From: Scilla litardierei
Taxonomy: Eukaryota > Streptophyta > Magnoliopsida > Asparagales > Asparagaceae
DNA length: 64,000 nucleotides
Assembly (NCBI GenBank): GCA_030789695.1
Contig: CM061139.1
Span: 8,013,878 to 8,077,877, forward strand
Direction of reading: 5' to 3'
Shown: positions 22,498 to 34,005 of the stretch, piece after piece
How positions within the stretch are numbered: the first letter of the stretch is position 1
Layout: every line of letters begins with the position of its first letter
The notes under the pieces: generated by a model
Seen by the model: only the letters and a program-made list of their open reading frames with translations
Databases searched by the model: none
What the model was told of the DNA's origin: nothing
Position numbers and translations under genes: made by a program

Positions 22498-23691
22498 GGG
22501 GTCGAGCTCATGACCTTAAATGAGCGCTTGTCGGGAGGCAACCCGACGGTTTTATATCATTTTTAGTCGATTTTCATTTTTATTTTAGATTTTTCTTCGT
22601 GTTTAGAGTCTAGTGTCTATGAAAATCGTGACAACTGGTCCTAATTTTCATGACAGGAGATGGAGAAAGAGAGACCATTCATATGGAGGATGCCCAAGGC
22701 AAGGGAGAGAGCTTCAGAAACGTGCTCAGGCCCCGGGATGAAGAAGGAGCCAACTGGAGGAAGAAAAACAGAGAGCCGTTGCAGAAAACAGGAAGCCACT
22801 CGACCGAGTAACATATGTCACTCGGTCGAACAAAGACTCCATTCGGCCGAGTGGAGTGCCAATCAGGGAAGTTTCTGCTGACCAACTCTCTGTTAATTTT
22901 TCGCTTTACAGTATAATTTGCCACTCGGTCGAGTGACTTTTCACTCGGTCGAGTGAATCAGATACCCTGCACACTCTAAAAAATTGCTGAGTGGCTGAGC
23001 CACTCGGTCGAGTGGAACTTGTCCATTCGGCCGAATGGGAAAAGCCACTCGGCCGAGTCGTAACTTGTGGGAGAAATTTCAAAATTTTATTTACTTGTCC
23101 CACTCGGCCGAGTGACATTATCACTCGGTCGAATCGTAACTATCATATATATATAAGCTGAGCGGGCAGCGCAAATCCCAAAACGCAAATATCCCAAATT
23201 CGCCCGAACCCGCAGCGCCGTTTCCACTCCCTTCGCCTGATTCCAACCCTTCGACGCCCGAGCAACTCGCCGCCGCCGCCGGTCGACCTCCGCCGACGGT
23301 CACCACCGTCGCCTCACCGCCGCAGCTCGCCGGCGCCGCCTCCTAGTCGCTGGTCGACCGTCGGTGACCCCCATTTCACCCAAAACACCTCTTTTCTCTC
23401 CATTTCTCCTATTTTGTACGCCCGTTGCGCCCCAATTTCAAATTAAATCATATATATAACTGTTACCCCTTATCTCCCCCATACATATTGATTATTATTG
23501 ACTGATTTTATCGTTTGTGTTTCAGGCTATCTTGGGGGAGCTTTGGGGAGTTTTTTGACGCATACGGAGCCTTGCAGAGGAGGCGTATCTTCGCACACAT
23601 CGTTGATTACTCTCGCGGCATGCTCAGGTATACTCGTTTCATTATTTAGCGCGTCGCATTTTGTTTTGGGTGGGCACGTTGTGCGGCACAC
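22498..23691 (+). promoter_or_regulatory. Internal palindromic array, TATA box and leader upstream of ORF3, element D
   Basis: After the GGGAGGCAACCCGAC block (22534) there is AT-rich sequence, then from 22795 to 23135 a second array of the LTR motif: CACTCGGTCGAGTG, CACTCGGCCGAGTG and half-sites, at least nine copies. Ten bases after it comes a strong TATA box, ATATATATATAAG (23145-23157). A very GC-rich leader (23160-23345, many CGCCGCCG runs) and a CT-rich stretch follow; a good splice-acceptor-like sequence, TTTGTGTTTCAG, ends at 23525. The ORF3 ATG is at 23692. The order array-TATA-leader repeats that of the LTR and looks like an internal promoter. Confidence 0.65.
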
Positions 23692-25265
23692 ATGCCGCCA
23701 CGCCGTAGTTAACGCACGCGGGAGCCCGCTTCGAAGCGGAAGAAGACAGGTGATTCTGGCTCCTCTTATGCTAGGGCGGACTCCCCTCCACCTAGCCCGC
23801 CACCACCTACACAGCCGCTTCCTGCTGATCCCGTTCCACCACTCGCTCCCGTCGTCGGGCCGATGGGGATTACATTTCGAAATGACGCACACCGCGCTAG
23901 ATTCGAGGGTATCTGCCATCGCTCGATAGTACCCTCTAGGTTTGTGCACCTAGCCGACCTAGACTGCCTAGGGGTACTTGAGGGGCTTCTCACGTTGTAC
24001 AACAATGTGGGATGGCGTGACTTTCTATCGGTGTCGGCGGATACTTACATCCGTCCGACACTAGAGGTCCTTAGTTCCATTGACCGGACCCCTGGAGGAT
24101 GCTCCTTCCGTTTGATGGATCGAGAGTGCGAGATCACTCTCGATATGCGTGGAGTATTTTTCCAATGGCCCGCCGTCCTGGTCCCAGACCGCGCCAATGC
24201 TCCCACGCACATTCCACCCCATCGTTCGACACTCACACCTTCTGGACACGGATCACGGGATCCCCACTCGCCTTTGACCCTAGTAGGGCCAAGGCATCAA
24301 CTATTATCCACCCCTGCCTCTGCATTGCACAGCGCCTTATGGCGATTACTTTTCTTGTAAGGTACCAGCCCGGGACATTATCAACGCCAGAGCTCTACAT
24401 GCTCTATGCAATGACACGCCCTAGGGTTCTAGATAGGGGTAGTGACGATTTGGTCCCCGCCGTCGAGATCGACATTGCCTGTTGGTTTTTGGACCGTATC
24501 ATTATTTCTGTGAGCGCTCGTACGCTTATCTGTTGCGGAGATCTGATCACCCTCTTGGCCCTTATGACCGGTGTTGACCTCCCTGACGACCTGCGTCGAG
24601 CTCCGGGCCCCACTACACTTTCTAAAGATGTTATGGCCCGGATGAAGATGCTTAGTTCCCATGGTCGTCGGCACTGGGTTTGGGTGCAAGGTCCCTTCAG
24701 TGCGGATTACATGGTTCTCCCGAGCCCTGCTCGGACACATAGTGGACCAGACGGCGGAGACTGGATTCCAGCGATGGATCTCCTTATCCCCGCTTCCTAC
24801 GTGCTTGAGCCCAAGGATGCTCAGCAGAAACCCCTCATTCCACCCGTCGACCCAGTGATCCCTCAACATGCTCCTGCCTAGTCTGCACCTCCCGACACCT
24901 ATGTCCACACGTCTGTTAGTGTCGGGAGCACTTTAGCTGAGCCGTCCACCACCACCACTGTGCCTCTTTCTACCGAGCCCATTACCACTCTGAATCCTGA
25001 GCATCCCCCTACCATTATTGAGAGTGGCGAGACCTCCTTTACTGCCGCAGTGGCGGTTCTGTCCTCACTTTTGTCCACGACCACCCCGGCCGTTGGCCCG
25101 TCTATCCCCACTGTTGCTGTCTTTTCCGAGAGTGTCGTGACTTCTGTTCCCACGTCTGCGTCACTGACCTCTCACGCTGCCTCGTCATCTGTTTACACTT
25201 TCACTTCTGATGTTGCTTCCACTTCGACCTTTCCTGCGACCCAGCCTCTCACAGAGGCTGGGCAT
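23692..25265 (+). pseudogene. ORF3 ('env-like') remnant of element D
   Basis: The frame begins at ATG 23692 (Met-Pro-Pro-Arg-Arg) and is interrupted after six codons by TAA 23710. It then has a basic cluster (SKRKK) like the other ORF3 proteins, a proline-rich stretch, and the helical core from about 23863. A frameshift lies near 24220: the core continues in another frame (from about FDTHTFW) to a TAG at 24879, and in that same frame to the truncation at 25265, with a Ser/Thr/Pro-rich tail. Athila ORF3 is traditionally called env-like, but I see neither signal peptide nor membrane helix. The C-terminus is removed by the LTR inserted at 25266. Confidence 0.78.
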
Positions 25266-27488
25266 TGTAACGGTCGTTTTTCGACCTTATGAATTTTCTG
25301 CGTGCACGTGCTTTATCGTGCACGTATTTTATTTGGCTATTTCTGGATTCCGATATATGCGATGTGATATGACGTTGTGATCGTTTGGTAGTGTAGAATT
25401 TTATATTAATTTTTGGGAACGTCATTTCACTGCTCGTTTTCTCGCAAAACGACTTTGAACGATAGGGACGTTTTAGTCATTGGTCTCAAAATGCCGCTTC
25501 CAATTTTACGTAAATTTTTGGTAGTTGTTACGCACGATCAGGCTCCGTAGATCTGTGCGTCTCGTCTCCACGATCGCCCCGGTATTTTCGGATTATTTTT
25601 CTGACGCCCGATTTGAGAGTTATCACCCGGATAAATCTGGAACGTTGATTTGCTTGATCAAAATTCAAATTTCGATTTTGCTATCAGATCTGATCAAATC
25701 CCTTGAGATACACATATGTATCAAGGTGATTGAATCATTTGTTAGGTGCACCCTCCTTTTCATCCTTAGGTCCACCCCCTTAGCTCTACCCAACAAGCCA
25801 CTACCCTAAATCTTATTGGTGAATATCAAATTTACTATTATTAAAAACCCTAAATCAATTAATTCCTCTTCACGTGCAAACCCAAGACCTAGGTCTAAAA
25901 AGAATTTCACAGCAACCGTCGCCTAACAAAAGCCCGATCACCCGCATCCTCCCCCTCGTGCTCGTCGTCGACAGCCTCTTCCCCGACGCCGACGACCACG
26001 CAGCCCGATCGCGATCCCCCCGATCACCCGCGACCCCGCCTGAAGCCCTCGCACGTTGCTGTCGGAGCCCCGATCATCGACTACCTCCTCCCCACATCGC
26101 AGCAGCAGCCACGGTGCCGCTCGATGCCGCTCGACGCCGCTCGACACCGCTCGATGTCGCACAGCCTCGCCGTCGACTCCCCATGACCGCACGGCTCCGC
26201 CAGCCACTACTGACGACTGGAGGACCGCCGCTAGTCGCTGCCTGAAGCCCCCGAGCTGTTGTGTCACCGTTTCCGACGCCAGCCACCCCTACAGTTACCG
26301 CCGGAGTCTCGTACGATCGCCGTCGAACTCCCCCTAGGTCGGAGACACCTCCGTGGCCTCCTCCTAGGCCGGACTGCCCACGGCCGTGACACGGCGACGT
26401 CGTATCGCAGTTTCTGCCTCCGTTGCTCGCTGTTTCGACGTTGATCATGCCGTTGCTCGCTGTTTCACACCTACTCGTTGCTCACGCACTTCGTCCGCTG
26501 CCCGGACGAGTCTCGCTATGCTACCCGTAGCCGAGACGCCATAGACGACGCAGACCTTCTACCATTCAGACGCCACGCTCACCCTACATCGGACTCCGAA
26601 GAGGTTGGTTCCGAAACTCGTAGCGCAACCCACCCATAGCCAAAACTGGAAACCTAACTAAAATCGACAACTTAACACATTAAATTTAATTTCTGCTCTC
26701 TTAAAACGATGTGGAACCGTAGACCGACGAACGGACTTTCTGACTGTGCACATAGGATAGAATCGTCGGATATGCTGAACGAATATCTTGACTTGTGACT
26801 GTTAGGGTAGCCACGTTCAACCTAGAAATGAACCTAAATAGGAGTTTCTAAAATCGTGACCTGACACCGTCGTCGTGACTGTTTCAGACGGACTACCACG
26901 GACGCGACGACTGGACGAGACTCCCCGGACGGACGACACACTCGCCACCGCAGGCAAGTGTACCCACTTGCGTTTTGACCGTGTCTTGGTCTTAAATTGT
27001 TAGAACTGTTAGACTGTGAGTGTATAGAACCGGACGTGAAATGATAGCGTCGGGATCACCATGACGGCTTAGACTTGACGACGAAGTCTAATTCCGACAA
27101 ATAACAACTTTGACATCGGAGGATTATCTTGTGCGTGCGTGCATGTGGACACCCTAGAATAACATCTCCCGTACACCGGTCGTGTCATGTCACTGTTACA
27201 CAAAAATCCTTCGGGCGTTTCAGATGCTCTCCTTGCGGGAGTGATCTCCGTGATACAAAAAGCATTCGGGCGTTTCAGATGCTCTCCTTGCGGGAGTGAT
27301 CTCCGTGATACAAAAAGCCTTCGGGCGTTTCAGATGCTCTCCTTGCGGGAGTGATCTCTGTGATACAAAAAGCATGCGGGCGTTTCAGGTGCTTCCCTAG
27401 TGGAAGTGATCTCTGTACTTCTTATCCTGAGTTTTGGGGTTTGGGGTAGGGTTGAGCGTGTGCACGGGGAGAGGGTCTGATCCTCCTC
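25266..27488 (+). repeat. Long GC-rich LTR, probably of a chromovirus (Ty3/gypsy), running into the gap
   Basis: At 25266 the ORF3 text of D stops and a sequence begins TGTAACGGTCGTTTTTCGACC, a start typical of Tekay/Del-type chromovirus LTRs. It holds a very CpG-rich block (about 25920-26560) like the transcribed leader of such LTRs; the apparent ORFs there have no family likeness. No primer site is reached before the gap, so the LTR would be longer than 2.2 kb, which suits that group. The assignment rests on the ends and composition only. Confidence 0.45.
27203..27420 (+). repeat. Tandem repeat, 55-bp unit, four copies
   Basis: Units with TTCGGGCGTTTCAGATGC, CTCTCCTTGCGGGAG and a spacer GATACAAAAAGC; the TCGGGCG start recurs at 27211, 27266, 27321 and (as GCGGGCG) 27376, exactly 55 bp apart. 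The last copy is the most diverged. The CTCTCCTTGCGGGAG part is an imperfect hairpin. It lies 70 bp before the assembly gap. Confidence 0.9.
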
Positions 27489-27988
27489 NNNNNNNNNNNN
27501 NNNNNNNNNNNNNNNNNNNNNNNNNNNNNNNNNNNNNNNNNNNNNNNNNNNNNNNNNNNNNNNNNNNNNNNNNNNNNNNNNNNNNNNNNNNNNNNNNNNN
27601 NNNNNNNNNNNNNNNNNNNNNNNNNNNNNNNNNNNNNNNNNNNNNNNNNNNNNNNNNNNNNNNNNNNNNNNNNNNNNNNNNNNNNNNNNNNNNNNNNNNN
27701 NNNNNNNNNNNNNNNNNNNNNNNNNNNNNNNNNNNNNNNNNNNNNNNNNNNNNNNNNNNNNNNNNNNNNNNNNNNNNNNNNNNNNNNNNNNNNNNNNNNN
27801 NNNNNNNNNNNNNNNNNNNNNNNNNNNNNNNNNNNNNNNNNNNNNNNNNNNNNNNNNNNNNNNNNNNNNNNNNNNNNNNNNNNNNNNNNNNNNNNNNNNN
27901 NNNNNNNNNNNNNNNNNNNNNNNNNNNNNNNNNNNNNNNNNNNNNNNNNNNNNNNNNNNNNNNNNNNNNNNNNNNNNNNNNNNNNNNN
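27489..27988. other. Assembly gap, 500 N
   Basis: Exactly 500 undetermined bases, a round number that suggests a scaffold gap of unknown true size. The elements on its two sides (chromovirus-like LTR on plus, J on minus) differ, so order and orientation across it are not proven by sequence. Confidence 0.99.
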
Positions 27989-29318
27989 GATCATTTTTAG
28001 CCATAATAATGAACGATTTAATTAACTTAAATTATATGAAAAAGAGATCCAACCACCCTGAGCCTCATAACCTTGAGTGTGCTTAACAAATTGCTTGACT
28101 CTGTGATTGGTAGATGACTCTTCATCAATCATATCATATATGATTCCCTTGTTGTTTTTTATCCCTAGTCACTTATGATCATGAGTGTGATCATCCAAAT
28201 CACAATGACTAGTCTAGTCGAACCCTTGTTTTCGTGTTTAGCTTAATTTACGCCGGCGCTCGGTGTATGGACACGATGCGACGGTTTGGGTTACGTCTAG
28301 ACTACATCTCATGTATTGAGAAGTCGGTTTCCATAAAGTATCGATGCCATAGCTTGAGTGTGCTTAACAACTATAACAAAGAACCTATAGTTGCCAACCT
28401 CTAAGACAAGGAGGGTTACGGCTAATCTTAAAGAGGATTTTTAACGCAATTGACTAGATATAATCGACGATGTCACATAATCATAATTCGCATCCTTGAT
28501 GTCCAGCAGAACACGACTAGAGATTTGGATAGGCCAGGGTCACTATCCCAAGTCGAGCTAGGGTGATCCACAACACTGGTCAAAAAAACACTAAACCGGA
28601 TCATGGTCCATTGAAGGAAGCTTATTATTCATATGTGTCTCGTTCAATTAGAAATGGCTTCATTAAAACTAGTTAATTCTATCAACCAGTTGATTCCTAA
28701 AATTCGAAATTATTAGGATTGGTTAATAACTTTTATTAATGCCCTTATCAACTATAAGGATTCTTATGGGGCTATCCTAATCATGTATTAGGCATTTAAA
28801 ATTCAAGTTGTAACAATTTAAATCATAGCCTTTTGTTCAAAATTATTATTAGAACAATTAAAATAATAATCTGAAGGGGCTACCCTAAACAGGAATTTAA
28901 TATGTTGCAACAATTTTTAAATCATGGCATGTCCTTCAAAATTATCGTATAATTTTCTTAAGGCTTTTAATGGCTATCATAAAAGTCTTTCTTGAATTAT
29001 CACATAATCAAAAAATAACTAATATAACCATAAAAATATCAACTAAACAATTTAGCTAAGCATGCAACTTAAAATTATCACATAAATCTAAGTTACATCA
29101 ATAATTATCAAATAATTATAAAGATCTAATTTTTAAAATTATCACATGATTTTAAATTAAATCAAATTTTCAAAAACAATTTTCGAAAATAAAAACATTG
29201 CTTTAAAACGACATTTTTAAAGTTTAAATTAAAACATCTATCTCATGGAGAAACATGTTGTATCACTTACATTTTATAAATGCAAATCATAGATTAGGTA
29301 GACTGGCTTTGATACCAA
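27989..29318 (-). mobile_element. Element J: non-coding 5' leader and primer site of a copia-like element
   Basis: No coding signal. Read on the minus strand from 29318 it aligns by eye with 37775-38930, the leader of element I, including the runs around GGATAGCCATTAAAAG and the final GGCTAAAAATGATC against GGCTAAAATGATC in I. The primer site TGGTATCAAAGCC (29305-29317, minus) differs by one base from the initiator-Met type. The element is cut by the gap, so whether pol follows is unknown. Confidence 0.75.
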
Positions 29319-30739
29319 TGAGGGGTTTTACGGGTCCTTAGGGCAATAAAATCGGCGTCCTGCCTAAGTAGGTCGGACGACGAAAACAAAATTGCAGCGA
29401 AAAAACGGATTTAAAACTATTTTAAATCTAGCCCTAAAGAGAACAACAGTAGCCAAGATCTATACTATCATGGGGTTGGGTCCGACCAACCCCTAAGGAT
29501 AGATCTATCTAACATATTTGCAATTATAAACACATGTTTAATTAAACTACATACCTTTCACTTTGTTTTTGCAGAATACGAAGCGTCGTTTTTAGCAACA
29601 TTTATTTGGCCCCGCGCCGCTTCTTCCAAGCCGAACCGCGTCCCGATCTGCACCTCGTCCCGAGCCGAACCGCTTCCCGATCAGCACCACGCCCCGAGGC
29701 GAGAAATACCCTTATCGCCGAGCCAACAACGCACCGAAGAAGATTTCACCTTGAGTGGATCCTCCGTCAAAACTTTGGATCCGATCCGAGCTTTTTCGTA
29801 GCTTTGCTAAAGCCCAATCAGGAGCAAGGAAGAATTTAGGGAGAGAGTGAATAATTTATTTAAGTCTTAATCCGAGCATGCTCCAAACTTTTGGGAGCTT
29901 CTCGGATTTGGAGACTTGGTGCAAGTTTTTAAGGAGAGTGTTGGCCCCTATTTATATAGGCAGCTGACCCATCCCCTTCTCATCATATTCGATGTGGGAC
30001 TAAAGATATGGAGTGGGAAAAAATCAACTATAGTTTGCCTTTCACAACGGCAATCTTTGGGGAATTTTTCCTCCCACACCGTTGAGCTTCATAATTGATA
30101 ATACATATCAAATCGAAGAGCGCTGAACGATAAATGTATAGAAACAAACGGTGATCCAATCCGACTTAGTTTGACCCCTCAAACGTGTGTCCAAAGATTA
30201 GCCCAAAAGCAGATTTTCGCTGAACAATTCAGTCGTCAAAAACTTATTCAATTAGGGTTCAAACCCCTAAGTATGGGGCATATAGCATGGGCCCCACCAG
30301 AATTAATTCTAGGCGCATGCCAGGCACGCGTCCCCATGGCATGTGTGTGGCACGCATCCTGCAGGGCGCCTCTAGGCGCCCTGCGGGCGGCAATTTGCAC
30401 GGCCCCTTATGGGCTGGGATTTAAAAAAGAGACATTCCCTTTTTTTGTTTAAAAAAATCTGTTGGGCCTCTCATTACTTTTGGGCCTTTTGAGTTCTATT
30501 TAAAACTCTTTTAAATAGACTTTCTGGGCTCTTTTTGGACTCCGAATTTGGCACGGTTTTTTCCCCGACTTTCGTGAAAAAATCCTCTTCGTTTCTATGC
30601 ATTTATAAAATATATGTGTAAACATTTTACAATATATATTTTTTATTTTCTATTGCATCATATGCAATAATCCACATCTTTAATGTTAAAATCCATTTGC
30701 ATTAAATATAAACAAACTGAGGGCATACATCCATCAACA
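29319..30739 (-). repeat. 5' LTR of element J
   Basis: 1421 bp, TG...CA on minus: starts TGTTGATGGATGTATGCCCTC at 30739 (element I starts TGTAGAGAAATGTATGCCCTC) and ends CCCCTCA at 29319. TATA box TATATAAATAG (minus) at about 29949-29959. A palindromic GC-rich cluster with GGCGCCTCTAGGCGCC-type text is at 30300-30400. Related to, but clearly older than or divergent from, the LTRs of I. Confidence 0.78.
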
Positions 30740-31407
30740 CATCATGAAAGACAAAGCATGTTGAATTCCCGATTAGCTTTCACATGGAATTAAAAAAAAG
30801 AAAGTACACAATGAAAATGAATGGATACGCAATGATATCCATATGAGATGTAAAAGTGGTGTAAAAACCATCAAAGTAAAGTAACATGAAATATGAAAGT
30901 AGGAGTGAGATGAGAGAAAGGTCTGGAGTCTTCAATCTATTCTAAAATAGGTGAAGCTCTATATTTAGGATTGGGGGAGTATGTATAAATAGTAGGCTTT
31001 AAGAAGTGGACACTTATGATAAATCTCACCCACACTCCCGGCAGTTGGTAGGGGGTTAATAAGGTTGATGAGGTCGGTGGTGTACTCGTGATGCAACATG
31101 GCGGTAAATGATGGTTTGCTCCGTTTTCCACTCAAAAACTGAGATTTCTCACTCCTGATAGAGGAGTTACAAGAGTCCCCTCCAGTGCCTGTGCCGCTGG
31201 TTGATGTACCACTTTTCACCCACCCTGGGTGAAGTCCAGCTCCTTAAGTGTCCTATTATTTACACATGTTCCTAAACATGTAAAGTGATAACTTAAATTA
31301 ATTGCCTTACAAAATTGTAAATGTTGTTATCTCTTGTTTACTTGTTCCTCTGTTACTTTAATGCTATCAACCCATGCTGAGCTATTCCACTGTTTACTTT
31401 GAAGTTA
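30740..31407. other. Unclassified non-coding DNA left of the CACTA element
   Basis: I see no gene. A TATA-like TATAAATAG at 30984 on plus with a preceding GGGGGAG run could belong to an old LTR, and the segment may continue at 32046 after the CACTA insertion. Without a partner copy I cannot classify it. Confidence 0.4.
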
Positions 31408-32045
31408 CACTACCAAAAAGGACTTTTGCCAGCGTTTTTTTTTTACATTTCCCAACGTTTTTGAAGCGCTGGCTAATGTTTTCCCGTATTTTATGAAACA
31501 CCAAAAAGACGCTACCAAAGGGGGGTGTTGCTAAAAAAGGCGGCGCTTTTCTGAAACGTTGGGAAAAGTTCACTTTTCTCGGCGTTTCCCTAAAATGTTG
31601 GAAAAGTCCAGCATTTGCCGACGTTTTTCGTAAAGCGTCGGGAAAAGTCCAGCATTTTCCAACGTTTTAAAAAGCGTCCGGAAAATTCCAGCATTTGTCG
31701 GTATTTTTCAAAAAGCACCTGCAAAAGTCAAGCATTTTCCAACGTTTTAAAAAGCGTTGGAAAAGTCCAGTATTTGCCGGCACCTTTCGAAAAGCGCCGG
31801 CAACAGTCCAGCATTTCCCAACGTTTTAACAAAAGCGTCTGAAAAAATCCAGCATTTGCCAACGTTTTTCGGAAAGCGCCGGGAAAACCCCAGCATTTAC
31901 CAACGTTCTTATAAACGCTGATAAAAGTCTAGCATTTGTCGGTGTTCTTATAAACGCCAGCAAATGTCGAAATACCAATATACCTTTGCCAACGTTTCTT
32001 TAAAACGCGGCATAAAAATGTCGGCAAAAGCCATTTTTAGTAGTG
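31408..32045. mobile_element. CACTA-type non-autonomous DNA transposon (638 bp)
   Basis: Left end CACTACCAAAAAGGACTTTT, right end (reverse complement) CACTACTAAAAATGGCTTTT: terminal inverted repeats of about 22 bp with two or three mismatches, starting with CACTA. Flanking trinucleotides are TTA (31405-31407) and TTG (32046-32048), a decayed 3-bp target duplication. The interior is made of short degenerate repeats of about 40-50 bp, each with a CCAGCATTTGCC part and an AACGTTTT...AAAGCG part; these are subterminal transposase-binding repeats filling the whole element. No transposase. Confidence 0.85.
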
Positions 32046-33877
32046 TTGCTATGGCAAGTTAAGATGTTCTTCTACTTACTTTCAGCACTTGCATGTCATA
32101 ATATGATTACTTATGCATGTTTCCAAGTTCCCCTTTAATGCTTGCATGTAATGTTGTGAATACTTTGATATGTACTGTGACCTTACATTTTTAGACCACT
32201 CTTCTTAGATATGTAGTCCGGTTCTAAATTGGGTCCTACCTAGCTTAATTAGGAATCCTATTGGGTCACGCGTTGACGTGCCTCATTTATTTTTCCAGGT
32301 CTAGAAGCAGAATTGTCAGAGCAGAGCTAGACTCAGGAGTCTACTCAGAGATGGAGCCCATAGAGGGCAATCTTGTACAGATGATTCTCAGGGATAGGAA
32401 GTGAGTTGTACTTTCTGCAGTGTGTGAGTGTTTTTCCTTTTGGGCTCTTTGGGGGTTTTTCTTGTTTATCACTTTTGTACTCAAATCATAGATGATGTAT
32501 GTAAAAGATGTGTCATTGTATTAGTAAAATGAATTGTTGGTACTTTTGTTTAGTTCTCTGTGTTATGTCTGTGATGGAGCTTTACTTGTACTTCCCAGCA
32601 CATGTATAGTGACCTGCAGATTTCTTTTACTCTCTACCTTTCTCTCTTTCTACATAACACTCGTTGATCTGAGAATACCTGGGACGGATTCGTACTTCCC
32701 GTGTATCCTGGAGAGCGTGTCGTCACAAATTCCATTGCATACTCTATTACTTGAGATATTCTTGTTAATTAAGTTTAATTTGGGTAACTACATTTGTAAA
32801 CTTAGAGAGATTATCTAAAGGAAATGTTATACACTAATCCCCCATCCCTGCCATCCACAGGAGGTCCCAACAAATTCTTGATGGTTTTTTATTTAGAGTT
32901 TCAAACTTTTAGATGGTTTTTCTAAACGGATCAAAGTTCGAGTGTGTTTTTTGAAATTTACCAAGTTTTGACATGTACATATATCCATGAGTTTTTGTAA
33001 GTTCTACCATATAAAAATGAGTTAATGGATATGAGTTGACAGTGCATGAAATTTCCAACGCTGTTTGCGCTGTAGGCTCGGGAAAATAGACACAAATTTT
33101 TTGAATTTTTAAGGTTGATGTACACATTTTAAAAAGCCAAAACCTCAAATATTGGTGAATCTTAGTTGTATTTGATCCTTGATCCACCTATCGTAAAAAT
33201 TTCTACAGTTCTAAAACCGTTGGAATTGTAACGGGTAGATCGATGGGCAAATAGCGTCGGATTAACTTGATTTTTGGTACAGTGACCATCCAAAAAAGGT
33301 TTTTAAAAAAATAAAAGAAATCATGTATATGCACTAACATCACGCTAAAAATGTAATATAAACAAAATTATATAGAAAACTATAGGCCTTGTTACCGAGA
33401 CTCCTCGTTTCATCCTTAAACGATTGTACAAATATTTTATCCATTCAAAATACACCACTCTAAAATATTTATTATTATTTTAAATTATGTTGTTTTCTTT
33501 TGTGGTTTTTGTCAAAGATTTAGGCTATGTTTGGTTTAAGAGAAAATGTACGAAAGAAAAGTGAAATGAAAAGGAAATAGAAAATGAATGAAAATGAAAA
33601 TGAAATGAGATTCGTTTTCAAATTTAGTTGCCAAAGAAAATTTTGAAGAAAGTTAAAAGGAAAATAAGAAAATGTCTTCTATTAGGTTGTTAATTAAAAA
33701 TGAAAAAAAAATTACGAGCTGTTTTTGCGAAATATAATTTAATTCATGAGTAACATGTTTAGTCAAAGTTTTCAGAAATAATTCCATCAAATTCGTTAAT
33801 AGTTTGGCTTAATATAAAACGATAATATTACTGTAGCTTAATTATTTAAAATAATTTACGATTATATCATCAATAAA
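32046..33877. other. Unclassified AT-rich non-coding DNA
   Basis: About 1.8 kb without a credible gene. 32300-32730 (GTCTAGAAGCAGAATTGTCAG... to a GAGAGCGTGTCGTCACAA block) has the look of an old LTR tail of the gypsy type, but no partner copy or primer site is visible. 33520-33720 is purine-rich low-complexity sequence (GAAAATGAAAATGAAATG) beginning GGCTATGTTTGGTT, a start seen in some small DNA transposons; no inverted repeat pairs with it. Confidence 0.4.
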
Positions 33878-34005
33878 TGTTAGTTTGTTGTGAAGGAAAA
33901 AGTAGAGTAATAGGTGTAAGAGGTTAAGAGCCCCCATACCCTCATATTTATAGCTTTCAATGATGGGCCGGATACTCAATGGGCCTTATGGGCCTATTCA
34001 TAACA
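33878..34005 (-). repeat. Short 3' LTR of element F
   Basis: On minus it starts TGTTATGAATAGGCCC at 34005, directly after a purine tract (GGATAAGGGGAAG), holds a TATA box GCTATAAATATGAG (about 33943-33956) and ends near CTAACA at 33878. About 128 bp is short, as in Ale-like copia elements. The outer boundary is a guess because the other LTR is not in the window. Confidence 0.5.

Larger units (their letters stand above)
17801..25265 (+). mobile_element. Element D: Athila-like element with gag-protease and ORF3 but no polymerase
   Basis: LTR 17801-19628, primer site, gag-protease remnant 19764-22210, spacer with palindromic array and TATA, ORF3 remnant 23692-25265. From the protease the sequence passes in about 300 bp to the GGGAGGCAACCCG block (22530), which in element E also sits between protease and ORF3. 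The reverse transcriptase, RNase H and integrase expected between them (about 3-4 kb in complete Athila elements) are missing. The 3' end is cut off by another LTR at 25266. D is inserted in the 3' LTR of C. Confidence 0.85.

Noticed and set aside
25874..26448. Several 90-124-codon frames in a GC-rich block
   Set aside because: CpG-rich sequence lacks stops by composition; no family likeness, and both strands are equally open. Interpreted as LTR leader.
27330..28004. Open frames across the gap on both strands
   Set aside because: They consist almost entirely of undetermined bases.
32534..32818. Possible small host gene (94 codons, hydrophobic)
   Set aside because: Low-complexity Leu/Ser-rich translation of T-rich DNA; no promoter or splice context, and surrounding DNA is repeat-like.
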